Shown here piece by piece: positions 13,527 through 35,559 of a DNA stretch of 64,000 bases. The position numbers and the translations under genes are program-made. Position 1 is the stretch's first letter, and every line of letters begins with the position of its first letter. The notes below the pieces were generated by a model. It searched no databases. It saw only the letters and a list, made by a program, of their open reading frames with translations, and was not told the origin of the DNA. This stretch comes from Enoplolaimus lenunculus. Taxonomy: Eukaryota; Nematoda; Enoplea; Enoplida; Thoracostomopsidae. The DNA lies in NCBI GenBank assembly GCA_030248215.1, contig JASANG010000971.1, forward strand, positions 33,551 through 97,550. The letters run 5' to 3'.

Positions 13527-13625
13527 GGGCATTGGATCTCCGGATATCCTGATATGAAAAATATTTGGATATGCATCCGAAAAGAACCATACATCCGCAT
13601 ATCCTGAGATATATACAGATATCCG
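13527..13625 (+). mobile_element. End of a CCGGATATC-type transposon
   Basis: Begins TGGGCATTGGAT and carries several GGATATCC motifs, then GAAATGCTATTG. This is the same order as the element at 32160-33616. A possible partner terminus, CGATGCCCA, lies at about 14901-14909, which would make an element of about 1.4 kb with another repeat inserted near its right end. The partner assignment is tentative. Confidence 0.45.
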
Positions 13626-14379
13626 AAATGCTATTGCGTAAAAAAATTTTTTTTGAACAAATTGCGTTGTTTCACAAGTTAAATTCTTGCGCCAATTTTT
13701 ACGAGTAGCCTTGGCTCGGTGTATAATGTTTGTAAGATTCAGAGGTGTTAAACTTTGGTCTTACTTCCAATCAATATTACAGTCAGAAAAGTTTCTATAA
13801 CTCAGTATATTGAAAAAATTTCTTTTCTTGCATGCTAACCCGATAATTCAACGTAAAAATGACGCAATTCAACTTATCGATCCGCTTTTACACAGCAATA
13901 TATTTACATGAAACAATTATAGATTTCTGAACTGCTGAAAATACATTTTTGGTTCCGCAGTAGTCCATATTAAGATCACAAAAAGTGAATGTAAAAAGTC
14001 TTAAAAATTAAAATTTAATTGAAATCATCAAGCTAGTTTATAAGGAGCCAAATCGGCATCTTGTTTCTCAATACATTAAGACAAGAGTCAGTCCAGAAGA
14101 TTTGGACCAATACTTTTAGCGATTTAACAACCAAAATATATTCCTATGCGTAAGCCTCCTGGTTTAATAAGCGCAAGCTAAAAGAAAGTTTAAGCCCAAG
14201 CCCAAGCGAACAAATTAGTGTAAATATTACGCTTACTCTATTACGGTCTAGTGAAAAAGTCGAAACTAGCGGATCCAGGGGAATGGCGGGGGCGTACGCT
14301 CACCGTCAGATTTTTAGTGATATATAAAATGGTAACGACCCTACTTACCACTTTTTCCCTTCCCATAGAAATCTTTTTG

Positions 14380-14886
14380 TGATCCGAATATACTTTTGGG
14401 TTTTTTCTGACATCGAAGCCTCTCAACTGCTGCAACCTCGCAAGCAAAGCGAGGTTGAAGCTAGCCGTATTCTTGCGTTAAATCATACGGTAAAAGCAAG
14501 CTTTCAATTTTGGGCTCCCTAACTTTGACCCCACTGTCGACGAAACTTGGTGAGTGAACCGAACAAATTGCATATATATGTAGTTTTACATTGAATTCGT
14601 GGCAAAGTTTCAATTCTGAAATCCATTTATATATTCATATTCTGCAATTTTCGTGCGTTTCAGACATATAATGTGTCTTGGTGCACATATACACAGGGTC
14701 ACTGTAAATGTGTTGCATGAAAATTAGTTACATGTCACCTAAAATCCTATTTCATATCATATTTAGTTGCAAATTGTATTTAACAGTCGTTTAACATTTT
14801 TCCATTTTTTTCCATTTTTCCACCCCACCCCCGGAAAAAATGGAAAAAACCATCTTTTCCGGTAATCTTTTTCCGGCCAACAAACC
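14380..14886 (+). repeat. Dispersed repeat shared with both palindrome arms (short copy)
   Basis: The left part (TCGAAGCCTCTCAACTGCTGC, then an AAGCGAGGTT segment) and the right part (TTTTTCCATTTTTCC ... CCGGCCAACAA) match the two ends of the ~1 kb repeat at 46378-47389 and 54342-55360. This copy lacks about half of the interior, including the AATTTGAATTTTC minisatellite, so it looks like an internal deletion derivative. Confidence 0.6.
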
Positions 14887-15137
14887 TGATTTAAAATATA
14901 CGATGCCCATCACTAATAATTATATACAGAATATATGTTGTATGTATGTATGTTTTCCTTCCTCCCCATCCACAAAGTTCATGTTGTTTTAGTAAGTTGC
15001 ATATTGATGCCCAAAAAGTCATTCATCGACTTATTAAAGCTGAACTTTGACGTGTTTCCTATTTCATTGTTATCAATATAAAGTTTGCTTTAATTAACTT
15101 AGCGTCTTTGCTATAACTTCGAAAATCAGCAGAAACA

Positions 15138-26414
<11,277 letters not shown>

Positions 26415-26699
26415 TTGAAAAAATTAGGCGAAACATATCATAGTAAACGTATATTGGTGATTGCCAGAAATTGGGGCTTTGGTATACTTTCCCTCACATT
26501 TGAAGTTAAGGCTAGGTTAGGCTTTATGAGAAAATTTAACAGAGCGTAGGTTTAGAAAGTCTAAACCTAAAACTGCGGGATAAATGTGCAAGCGTCGAAG
26601 TTAGAACTTCATTAATCGATTTGGAAAAGCCAAAATTTAAGGCCAATGTTACCTTACAGGCCAATGTATAGAACAGGACTGGATAGTTTTCCTGTGACG

Positions 26700-26790
26700 C
26701 TATAATAGAGTCAGTTTAAGCTTTAGGCTAAGGCTTAGGCTTAGGAATGGCTCATCCTTACGCTTACGCTTAGTCTTAGGAATATGCTTA
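26700..26790 (-). repeat. Degenerate telomere-like (TTAGGC)n tract
   Basis: Contains GCTAAGGCTTAGGCTTAGG followed by TTACGCTTACGCTTAG units. It lies between GACTCAGTTT-type and CTATACATGGGCCCG flanks that also accompany other tracts in the window. Confidence 0.6.
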
Positions 26791-27624
26791 CACTAATGCT
26801 CCGGCCGTTTTCTATACATGGGCCCGTTTAGAGATGTAACGTAAATGTAGCCTAATCATGTATTTAAGCTTAAGCGTAAGGCTGCCTTATCGGAATCCTC
26901 AGCAAAGCGGTTAGGTTTTGGATTAGTGGCCAGGCCCTTATAATTAACAGAACATTAAAATATAACCTAAACCAGGTTTATTGCCTAAAAATATTAGCAC
27001 ACAACATGTGAACCTTTCCAGGCTCCGCAGTTTTACTAATACTATTTCAGGCCCGTTACCAGTTCACATTAAGTAAAATCTCCCGTAAGCTATCGAGCTA
27101 GTTACCACCAGCGGTATAAGCTAAAGTTTTTACCTCTCTGGTGATTTCTAGTACTCAACCCTGAAATTTCTTCGTTGGAATGTGAGTTTACATATAAGCT
27201 ACATGTTTGAGCACGCATCTGTGTTAATACAAGACTCAGTGGAACTGTATTTGATAAATTCATGTTGACACGATCGCTCTTTTAAGGACGCCCGTCGAGA
27301 ACTAATGTCTTCAGCTCTCGAGGTTTTCTCCTGTAATCCGTTAACAACTAAATTACCACAAAAGCCTTGGCTAGGATTATATACCTATTGTGTACATTTG
27401 ATAATGCCTACAATTTTTAAATTAGAACGGAAAAATTCCAAACAAGTGACTAAATTGTCTTGAGAACTTAAGGCCTCGACTTTCAGGGGTAAACTAAATT
27501 TTTTAGGATGTTCGAACAACATCTTGCCCACCCTGCTACGGGCCGGGGTTAGCTAGCCAGATTGATTTAAGAAACCAAAAATTGTTTGTTTGAGGACCGT
27601 GGTACAAGTCAGTTTAGCACGGAT

Positions 27625-27890
27625 TATTGTGCTTCTGATATATAAACGTGCGCTGGTGCACTCGGACATCGCTTCCATGCTGTGCACGTGACCCAAGAAC
27701 TTGCACAGCACACTCGTGCAGAACTCGTGCTATCGCACTCGTTCCACACTTGTGCGTGCACTCACTCGCACTTTCACAGCACGAAAACGATGCTCTCTTG
27801 CACGCACTCGCCTCGCTTCGTTCGGCGCGTGCCGCATACTTGATGCATCGCAGCAGCGTGCTTTCACGTCTCGGAAAAACGAAAGCCGTG
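27625..27890 (+). repeat. GC-rich GCAC/CTCG low-complexity block
   Basis: Many short repeats of GCAC, CACTCG and GTGC, far richer in GC than the neighbourhood. The open frame across it (27648-28043) has no family resemblance and biased Ala/Arg/Ser/His content. No function is claimed. Confidence 0.5.
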
Positions 27891-28059
27891 CTTCAACTAA
27901 TACATGTAGCTACCTACAAAATAATCTTTAGAAAATTAAATCAAAACACTGGTGAAATATATACGCCTGAAAGACATTCGGGGATCAATATTGCGCACTC
28001 TTCATGCATACGGTGGTGGTGTGACCATTTGAATTGCTCGTGACCTAGGAAAAATCCAG

Positions 28060-28555
28060 GTGGGGAATGGGGGGATGCATCCCCGCGCCGGGTGCCGAGT
28101 GTAATTTTTTCAGGATTAAAATCAAACTTAATGCAAATTTTTGTTCCCTGGAGTTTGGGGGGAGCCCCACCCTGTCTGCTCCGGCACTGCCAGCGAGTTT
28201 CTCAAGTGTGGGGAATTAAAAAGTGCCAATTTGGCTAAAGAGGGGCTGCCACCCTCTGCACCCGTCTGCCTATGGACCCTTTAGCCTACGCGGAACCTAA
28301 GCCTACGCCTAAACTTTAGCCTAAAGTGTAAGCTCAAGCTTAAGCCTAAGCCTGAGTCTAGACGTAGCCTAAGCTTTTGGGAAATTGGGATATTATTACA
28401 GGAAATAGGGAGGAACCTGTTCTATACACGGGCGAGTGTGTGTGACTTAGCTGTTTTTATACGCATAAAAATATGTTTGAACATGTGCCAAAACTTAACA
28501 TTTTCCACTTGTGCGTCCCCTCGCCAGAAATTTATGGGTCCGCCACTGCTCGTGA
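28060..28555 (-). mobile_element. Non-autonomous element with CAGTGGCGGA end, inverted copy
   Basis: Reverse-complement relative of 23037-23650. It carries the segment with TGTCTGCTCCGGCACTGCC, a TTAGGC-like tract (28280-28375), a short piece of the 44-bp array motif (about 28376-28420) and the terminus TCCGCCACTG. Two copies in opposite orientation define the family and show that the tract is internal to it. Confidence 0.6.
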
Positions 28556-29456
28556 CGTTAGGTTTTACACGAAACATAATGGCAACGAGAAGAAAACATT
28601 AAAAAAATAACAGCAGGCTATATAGACAAAAAAATCCCTGCTTCTAAAAGACTGTGGTTTACTAGACTTCCTTTAATAAAATTCAAACCATAGGTACTCC
28701 ATATACTAAAGCCAAATTCGAGTTCAGGGCTTTTGTACATATTCGTCCTGCAACCAAAGCGTAAATATGTGGGAAAATGTACAAGGTTCGGTGGTGACAA
28801 ATGCACGATATTAAGCGCCGATAATTTTCAATATTAGTTAACACATTTCTAACCACTTTTGGGAATAAGACCATTTATTAAACATACAGATAAAATTCAA
28901 AAATTTCAGAACTACGTATTGAGTAGAAAATTGTAACTAAACTGTAATGCATATATAATAAACGCACTAGCAACACTAATGTGTTATGCAGTAACGTTTT
29001 TTCTCGTCCGGATTTGCTTCTAGGACTCAAACTAATTACTTATGTTAGTCCGTAATGCTGAATCGAACCTGGACGAACTGATAATAACCTGAATATAACG
29101 CATACTGAAATACACAGGTGCTGTTACTCGGCCTTCGAGGATTGTGATGTACGATGTTTCACAATACACGACAAAGCAACGATACGTATATTGGATAGCG
29201 TGTATACGATATTTAAAATATGTTTACAGTAAGGATACCTATATTTCTGCATGGACATATATAAAGATTAGCACTTGACTGGCTTGATATCCAATATCAC
29301 CTTTTAACTGCCATAAAATACTTATGCGAAGATACAGTCGTGGTGATAAATTTTGTAGAAATTAATTAAAATGCAGCTACTGCAGTTGTCTTCTCTTGTT
29401 TTAAAACATTACTAACTGGTAATAAATACTCACATTTAAGAATACGATTTCTTATA

Positions 29457-31247
29457 TTACACCAACAAACAATACATTACTAACGGCAAAACTAAATTAT
29501 CAAAATGATTCGTTGCGGCTTCCAAAAGTGCCGACAGCACACAAGCTGATACTACCTTCATAACGTTAGCGCTCGTCACATCTCTGCTAACTGCAAAAGG
29601 TGCATTGGTATGAATTGTAACAAAATGCAACATAACCGCTGCAAGAACCTGAGCAAGCATAGAACAAATAGTGCCCTCCCAAGTTTTCTTGTTCCCCCCA
29701 GGCCAACGATGCTTACCAAACATTGTACCCCCTAGAGACGCTGCGGCGTCCCCAACGCCTATGCTAAGTACGCCGGCATAGTATGGCGAAACCAGGCCAG
29801 ACAATACTATTTGCGGGTCAAAATTCTGTCTCATTTCCGGAGCCATCGAAACAACTGGTGGTTGAAGCCAAAGTGGTGCAAAAATCCCAATCAACAAATA
29901 CACGTGTGACAACATCAACGGGCCTATATCCTTTTCGTCCCTCATACGATATAGCAATTCGGCAACAGATCCCGATACTGGGGGTATATCCAGCACACGA
30001 ATAGTTTCCAGCAACATAAAAACGCATGCAATTACAACAGACGCAACAAACAATATCGACGGATCAATCGCTAGACCGCTTAAATATATTAAAATTACAA
30101 TTAAATGATATGGTTTACGTGCCGACGTAGATAAATGGCCATTATAATTTGCAGATGCGACTTTGACTGTGTACAGCATAGCTCCTGTTGTACAAATGCT
30201 CCAAAACGTAAGCAACAGCAGCCGTTCGTGAGATCGTGACAAAAATTCAAGCATAAACAATAGTAAATCACGTTGATATATTCGTCCCCAATACACATAC
30301 CCGCATACCAAGCTCAGTGACAAATTAACATAAAACAACAACCACCACTGCTTGATGTAATAATATGCTAGCCAGCTAAAGACAACTATCCAAACTGAAA
30401 TTGCAATTCCAACGTTAAACAGCGTTTGAAATTCATTTTCAATAAAATCATCAGCAGTCTCCAAAGGGGGTAAGCTCCACCGAAACGAATCATCCCAACT
30501 GATCAAAGCCCCACCTACCGCCAAAGCCCCACCCTGAACCAGAACAACAGCTTCTCCAAACGTAAAACTCAGCGGCGCATTTTGAACAATATAATGAGTG
30601 ATAACATAACTTCCAAATGTTAACAGTGTACATAAACACACTTTAGCAACAGTCGTATATACCATAACCGTTCTACGAGTACTATCTATAGCCATTACCA
30701 TTATCGCTCCAAATTGTAACGCTTTTCGTGCCCCAGATTTGATTAATACCTCCCGCGACGTATATAACTGTAACGCAGGCTCGAGCCCTAAAATCGCGAG
30801 GGTCATCGCAAGCAACGGCAAACACCACGAATTCGGTGCCGGTAGTAAGGTCCTTAACACCGTATCAAACCGTGATCCTTTCCCAAACCACCTGGTTCTG
30901 GTCTCTTCAAACACGCCTCCTGAATCCGCATCCGCAGGAATGGGAACCAATTTTATCTCTTGCAACGCCTTACACGCCAATAGCAAATAACCACACCATA
31001 ACCCACAATTTGACTTCAATCTCAAACGGTACTGGGTCAATCCAAACTTTTTCAACGAAGCTTTAGAATCAACTGCATAAAGCATTAGTAGAAGACAGCA
31101 ACAAATACATATTATTACATACGTTTGAATAGAGCCCAGTGTAGCCGGAGTAGAAAATTTGCAAACATGTAAACCGCACGCGAAAAGCACTGCGTACTCA
31201 ACAATCCTTTGTACGTCTAAATTTGTTTTAGTTCGAAAAAATGGCAT
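29457..31247 (-). CDS. DOLK: Dolichol kinase, single exon, intact
   Basis: Multi-pass ER membrane enzyme that phosphorylates dolichol with CTP. The dolichyl phosphate carries sugars for N-glycosylation, O-/C-mannosylation and GPI anchors. The frame is 596 aa (human ~538) with no intron. Many hydrophobic segments run along the whole length. The C-terminal third holds the family's CTP-binding region: YYAGVLSIGVGDAAASLGG, then GKHRWPGGNKKTWEGT (about residues 485-530), followed by LLEAATNHFDNLVLPL, which matches the conserved LLEA...DNLLLP of the family. DEKDIGPLMLSHVYLLIG also matches. The start ATG (31245-31247) gives MPFFRTKT before the first membrane segment. Extra length over the human protein lies in the N-terminal half. 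It converges with beta-tubulin and does not share an operon with it. A processed origin is possible but cannot be shown from this window alone. Confidence 0.93.
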   Translation of the reverse strand: MPFFRTKTNLDVQRIVEYAVLFACGLHVCKFSTPATLGSIQTYVIICICCCLLLMLYAVDSKASLKKFGLTQYRLRLKSNCGLWCGYLLLACKALQEIKLVPIPADADSGGVFEETRTRWFGKGSRFDTVLRTLLPAPNSWCLPLLAMTLAILGLEPALQLYTSREVLIKSGARKALQFGAIMVMAIDSTRRTVMVYTTVAKVCLCTLLTFGSYVITHYIVQNAPLSFTFGEAVVLVQGGALAVGGALISWDDSFRWSLPPLETADDFIENEFQTLFNVGIAISVWIVVFSWLAYYYIKQWWLLFYVNLSLSLVCGYVYWGRIYQRDLLLFMLEFLSRSHERLLLLTFWSICTTGAMLYTVKVASANYNGHLSTSARKPYHLIVILIYLSGLAIDPSILFVASVVIACVFMLLETIRVLDIPPVSGSVAELLYRMRDEKDIGPLMLSHVYLLIGIFAPLWLQPPVVSMAPEMRQNFDPQIVLSGLVSPYYAGVLSIGVGDAAASLGGTMFGKHRWPGGNKKTWEGTICSMLAQVLAAVMLHFVTIHTNAPFAVSRDVTSANVMKVVSACVLSALLEAATNHFDNLVLPLVMYCLLV

Positions 31248-31530
31248 GATTCAAACTGGAATACACTTTATACATCCAAATTACCAACATAAATTTGTAT
31301 ACATCTAAACATAAGAATAATTACTTTGAAATTAAAAAGCACACACAAGTATTATGACAAACGTAACGAGTAACAATACAGAGGTAGAAATGGTAACGAT
31401 TTGTAAGTCATGACCCGCGATGACGTATGGGTATTGATTGCAGGTGAGCCATGACCCAAATAACAATTTATTGTCATCAATATTACAAATTATTGTAACA
31501 CATTTTTACTACCAGTCTTAGTGGGACTAC

Positions 31531-32160
31531 ATTTATTGAGCGAAGCTCGAACACACGTAAGCAATTAAGGTAATATGCAAATTAGTTATTAACTAACTAT
31601 TCATTTATCGGTTTTGAAGGTTTGTAAACAATTTATTCAAATTCCTCGCACCTAAAAACCCTTTAGTGCTGAAATTAGATTGCTTTTATCTTTAATAATT
31701 AGTGAAATATTGTAAAATGTCTTAATTTAGGTTTGAAAACTGTGTTAATATGCAAATTACCTATTAGCTAACTACTCAATTATCAGTTTTGGAGGTTTAT
31801 AAACAGGCTATCCAGATTTCTCGCACTTAAAAATCCTTTAATGCTGAAATTAGGTTGCTTCTAACTGTAATAATTAGGGAAATAATGTAGAAAGTCCTAA
31901 ATTAGGCTTAATTAATTATGCAATAGTCTGTAGCTAATAAACGACTTAAAATTTTTAAACCCCCAACGCGAGGTTAACACCCCATGATAATTGGCTTTCA
32001 AACAAAAAAGTTTTTCAAAATCGGTTCGGCCGTTCCTGAGGTTCTTTTCGGACGGACAGACAGACGGACGAACATCCGCCTTTCGATCCCAGAGTTCAAA
32101 ACATAAAACGCTTCGCGAAACTCCGAGCGAACGCTCGGAGTTTCGCTTCGCTCAATAAAT
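31531..32160 (-). mobile_element. ATTGAGCGAAGC repeat family, copy 1
   Basis: ATTTATTGAGCGAAGC at the left is exactly mirrored by GCTTCGCTCAATAAAT at the right. The interior includes GGCCGTTCCTGAGGTTCTTT and a GGACGGACAGACAGACGGACG segment, a motif widespread in non-autonomous repeats of invertebrates. It is homologous to 41577-42190 in opposite orientation. Similarity to that copy extends some 20 bases past the left end, so the inverted repeats may be subterminal. Confidence 0.65.
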
Positions 32161-33616
32161 GGGCGCCGGATATCCGGGTGTGAAAAATATCCGGATACAT
32201 ATCCGAAATGAAATAGGCCATATCCGGATAACCGAAATGCTATTGTGTGGAAAAATTTTAGGAATAATTTTGCATTGCTTCCCCACTAAAGTAGCTGGAG
32301 ATGACAAAAAGAAACTCTGTGCTCAAATATCAGTCACAATGTTGAAATAAATTCTTGACGATTTTTGTGAACAGATTTGTTTTTTTCGCCGTATATTGTT
32401 TGTAAACTTTGGAGCTGTTTGACTTTGATTTTTTCCAATCATAGTTACTACCAGAAGTTTTTATAATTTATGCGTGGCTCACGTTACTGATTGTGCGCTT
32501 GGGACCTGTTTTGTAACCTACCCATCGCAGGAGGTGGAAACAACCTATATGAATTTTTATAATTTATGCTGGGTTCACGTTACTGATTGTGCGCTTGGGA
32601 CCTGTTTTGTAACCTACCCATAGCAGGAGGTGGAAACAACCTATATGAATAGGTTGTTAGCTAGCTACTGCCCATATGGGTACCTTACGTTTGTAATGAG
32701 TAACTGCTTTTCGGTTTGTTACCCATATGGGTACCTTGCGATTGGTTTAACAATCAATTAAAGTTTTCACCTATAACTATGGGGGGGACTTTCGGGATAC
32801 CACTAAGGAGGGAAGAACTTTAATTGATAGCCCTTGAGAAGGCTTTTGAACATAGTTTAGGTCCACAAATACAGCAATTAGTAGCCCTGGAAAGGGCTAC
32901 TTATTGGGATAAAGAAAGGCCTTGAGAAGGGTGCGACCGGATACCAAAAAGTGACGGAGCCGGAGCCGGATAGTTAATTCGACTGTTTATTTAATCTTAT
33001 ATTCCTTTATAAGTTTATAGTTTGTATTCTGGTTTATTTAATCATATCACTGTTTGAATTACTGGTTGAGCACACTAATTATGGGTTTTTCGTAAATTAA
33101 TAGTCCAGCACTCAAAAAATACCACAAACACATACAATTTTTAATTAAACTGCAATTCAAGCAAAAACTAAAATAAAGTATCTAAGTAGCATTCAGATAT
33201 CACAACGTAACTCACAATTCTTCCTTCCGTGGCATATATTAAAAGTGTTTTCGAGACAAAGCTTAACGCTTTAACAATGAACCTATTCCATTATTTTGTT
33301 TATGTAACGTTGCATTCTGTTGCAATATTTGTTTGGCCCGTCTTAGTACCTGTTTGTATGATTTAGCGTAAGTATATTTCAATGTGGCCCTTTCTTCTTG
33401 CAACCTAAAACGACTTATGTATATATATAGTCCGATGGCCCTTAGAGCAACAAGTTAAAACAAGTGCTTAAGAAACGAAAATTGAGTTCCCAAAAACGCA
33501 AAATCGAGTTTCGGATATCCGAAATAGAAAAATTAATTTCGGATATCCGGATATAGCCGGATAAATATTCGGCAAGAATTGCCGGTTATCCGGAATGAAA
33601 AAATATCCGATGCCCA
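32160..33616. mobile_element. TGGGC...GCCCA element rich in GGATATCC
   Basis: Ends TGGGCGCCGGATAT and ATATCCGATGCCCA are inverted to each other with two mismatches. GGATATCC, CCGGATAA and GAAATGCTATTG motifs recur near both ends. The length is about 1.46 kb. No transposase is recognised and no target duplication was found. It abuts the previous repeat with no spacer. Confidence 0.6.
32459..32648 (+). repeat. 95-bp tandem duplication
   Basis: Two head-to-tail copies, starting at 32459 and 32554, each beginning TTTTATAATTTATGC and ending AACAACCTATATGAA. They differ at only about three positions, so the duplication is recent. It lies inside the TGGGC element. Confidence 0.9.
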
Positions 33617-35559
33617 ACGCTAATTTTTACTGTCAAAAAACGCCTAATATTTTGAAACATGGAACAGAAGGGTTCACAAATTTTGTTTTTACTGAAGAGT
33701 TGTCAAAAAAGACCAAATATCACATTGAGAAATACTGTGGTCTACGCCATGAAAACATGCGTGATAGTATAAAAACTAATAATTTAACCTTATTATGAAA
33801 CTAAACATAAGCCTAAATATAAGTCGCCAATCCTGTACCTAAGCCTCCCAAGTCCGCCGGTCTCCCTGTTTGCTAACGTTCAGGAACACATAATTGGGCC
33901 AAGCTTTCGAAAAATGCGTCAGCTAGTAGCAAAATCAGTGTTCTCGATCTTTGAACCTACCTTACGACCGAACACAAATCCTCTATTTTTTAGTTTCATA
34001 AGCTGTTTTCTATAAACTGTGTGTAGCACATCAATCAGTTTTTCAGGGCCTTTTCGGTTATCCCCCAGCTCGCGTTTGCCAAGTGGTCGGATTTTGAAGT
34101 GTTCTTTAAAGTCAGAGCCATTGTATAGAACAGGGGTGGAACAGTAGTATCAGCAAATTCGAAACGCTTAAAGCAAAACTGAGCTTATACCTATAAGCGT
34201 AAGCAATGTAAAACTTAAGCTTATATTATTTCCAACCCCCAGAAACCGCCCTTAAACTTTATACGGACCGAAGTCAGACTGTGATTTAAATAATAGGACA
34301 GCTTGAAAAATAACAACTGGTAATCAAATAGCAAGTAGTACACTTTTGAGAAGCAAAATTAAACAGAAATCGCCTAAGAATGGGACATGTAGTTAGGCTC
34401 ACATACGGTGATTATTTGTTTCCGGAGACCGTCAGTAGAGAAAGTACCCACTCAAGATTAACAATCAGCGAAAAAAATTAATTTTACTTTATACTTTAAA
34501 CAAACTCACAGCAGAAGGCAACAAATATTTCGGCATACCACCTATTCAGAGCCTGCGATCAGCAACTTGACAAGACTCAAGCGGATTTAGTTATTCAAAC
34601 AGTTGCGCCTTGGTTAGTGGTTAACACCAAACCAATGCTTGTAGTAACGGTGTCCCTCAAATAAAAAGCCTTCCACATGTTTTTAAACAGCCCAATAATG
34701 CATAGTCCACAATAAGAAGTGACACGGTGGCGGAAAATTTGTATAGTCATTCCGACAAATTAACAAAAAATTTATATTTCAGTTTGCAAATTGAATTTCA
34801 AAATTTTTGATAAATTCAGCACAACAGAAACTCTCCATTATAATCAGTTTCAATTCGCTACAGCAATCTCAAAGTAAATGCAATCCTGACTACGCATACA
34901 AATAGGATTCAATTACCCGGAATTGAAAATTGTTCAAAACCTTATTTTCAAACTGTATTCCGTTTTCCACCACCATGTCACTTCTTGGATCATGCATAAT
35001 TAACAAAATTACACAGTAAATAACAGTAAAGGGTCGCATAATTCTTGAACAAACATATGCTCTGCAATCAAGGTCCACATTCTTAAATGTGAGTAGAGCA
35101 TTGTACTACCGGATATCAGTTCGCGGTAATTATTTCGCAAAATTTTCTGAAACCTGGTGAGAGTACTCATACCACAGCTGCGTTCGCAGAAAAATAAATA
35201 TCTTTAAACATTTATACTTAGATAGCCGCTTTCCGTTATTTTGATAACTATCCATTTCCATTATTTATGCTATTATTTCCCACCGTGGCGTAATAACAAT
35301 CACCAGTTAACAGGAACAGGTGATCTTTGTTAAAAACGAGACCTGACACCTGGCCCGCGTGAATTATAGGCACTTGCTCCCTGGAAGACTGGGGGATTAG
35401 ATACCGGCACGGCAGGCATTGACCTTGGCTTATGTGCAAGGTTAGACTTAGGTTTCGACATCGGCTTAGGTTTAGTGTTTATGCCCTCATATGTAGTAAC
35501 CATGTGCATCAATTTTGAAATAACAATAATTTAATTATTTTTCCAAAAACGCTTCAATT

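Larger units (their letters stand above)
8904..15137. other. Gene-free interval between amine oxidase and tubulin
   Basis: No coding exon is recognised. Contents: an (AT)n microsatellite with a CA-rich shoulder (9965-10096), a SINE (11915-12195), a CCGGATATC-type transposon end (13527-13625), a TTAGGC-like tract (about 14140-14230), and a repeat at 14380-14886 shared with both palindrome arms. The rest is AT-rich, with no feature I can support. Tubulin promoter elements could not be identified. Confidence 0.5.
26415..29456. other. Intergenic repeats between tubulin and dolichol kinase 3' ends
   Basis: The two genes converge here. Contents: TTAGGC-like tracts at about 26505-26550, 26700-26790 and 26860, a GC-rich GCAC/CTCG low-complexity block (27625-27890), and the inverted CAGTGGCGGA element (28060-28555). 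No further gene is supported. A long frame over the GCAC-rich block is compositional and I do not call it. Clear polyadenylation signals were not assigned. Confidence 0.5.
31248..35559. other. Repeat-filled interval between dolichol kinase and SEC13
   Basis: No exon is recognised. Contents: a TTTATTGAGCGAAGC repeat (31531-32160), immediately followed by a TGGGC-ended element (32160-33616) holding a 95-bp tandem duplication, then TTAGGC-like tracts at about 33790-33850, 34150-34240 and 35425-35475. A hAT-like terminus CAGGGGTGGAACAG precedes the 34150 tract. The rest is unremarkable AT-rich DNA. Confidence 0.5.

Noticed and set aside
27648-28043. 131-codon open frame in a GC-rich block
   Set aside because: Low-complexity GCAC/CTCG composition, no family resemblance, and an equally open overlapping frame.
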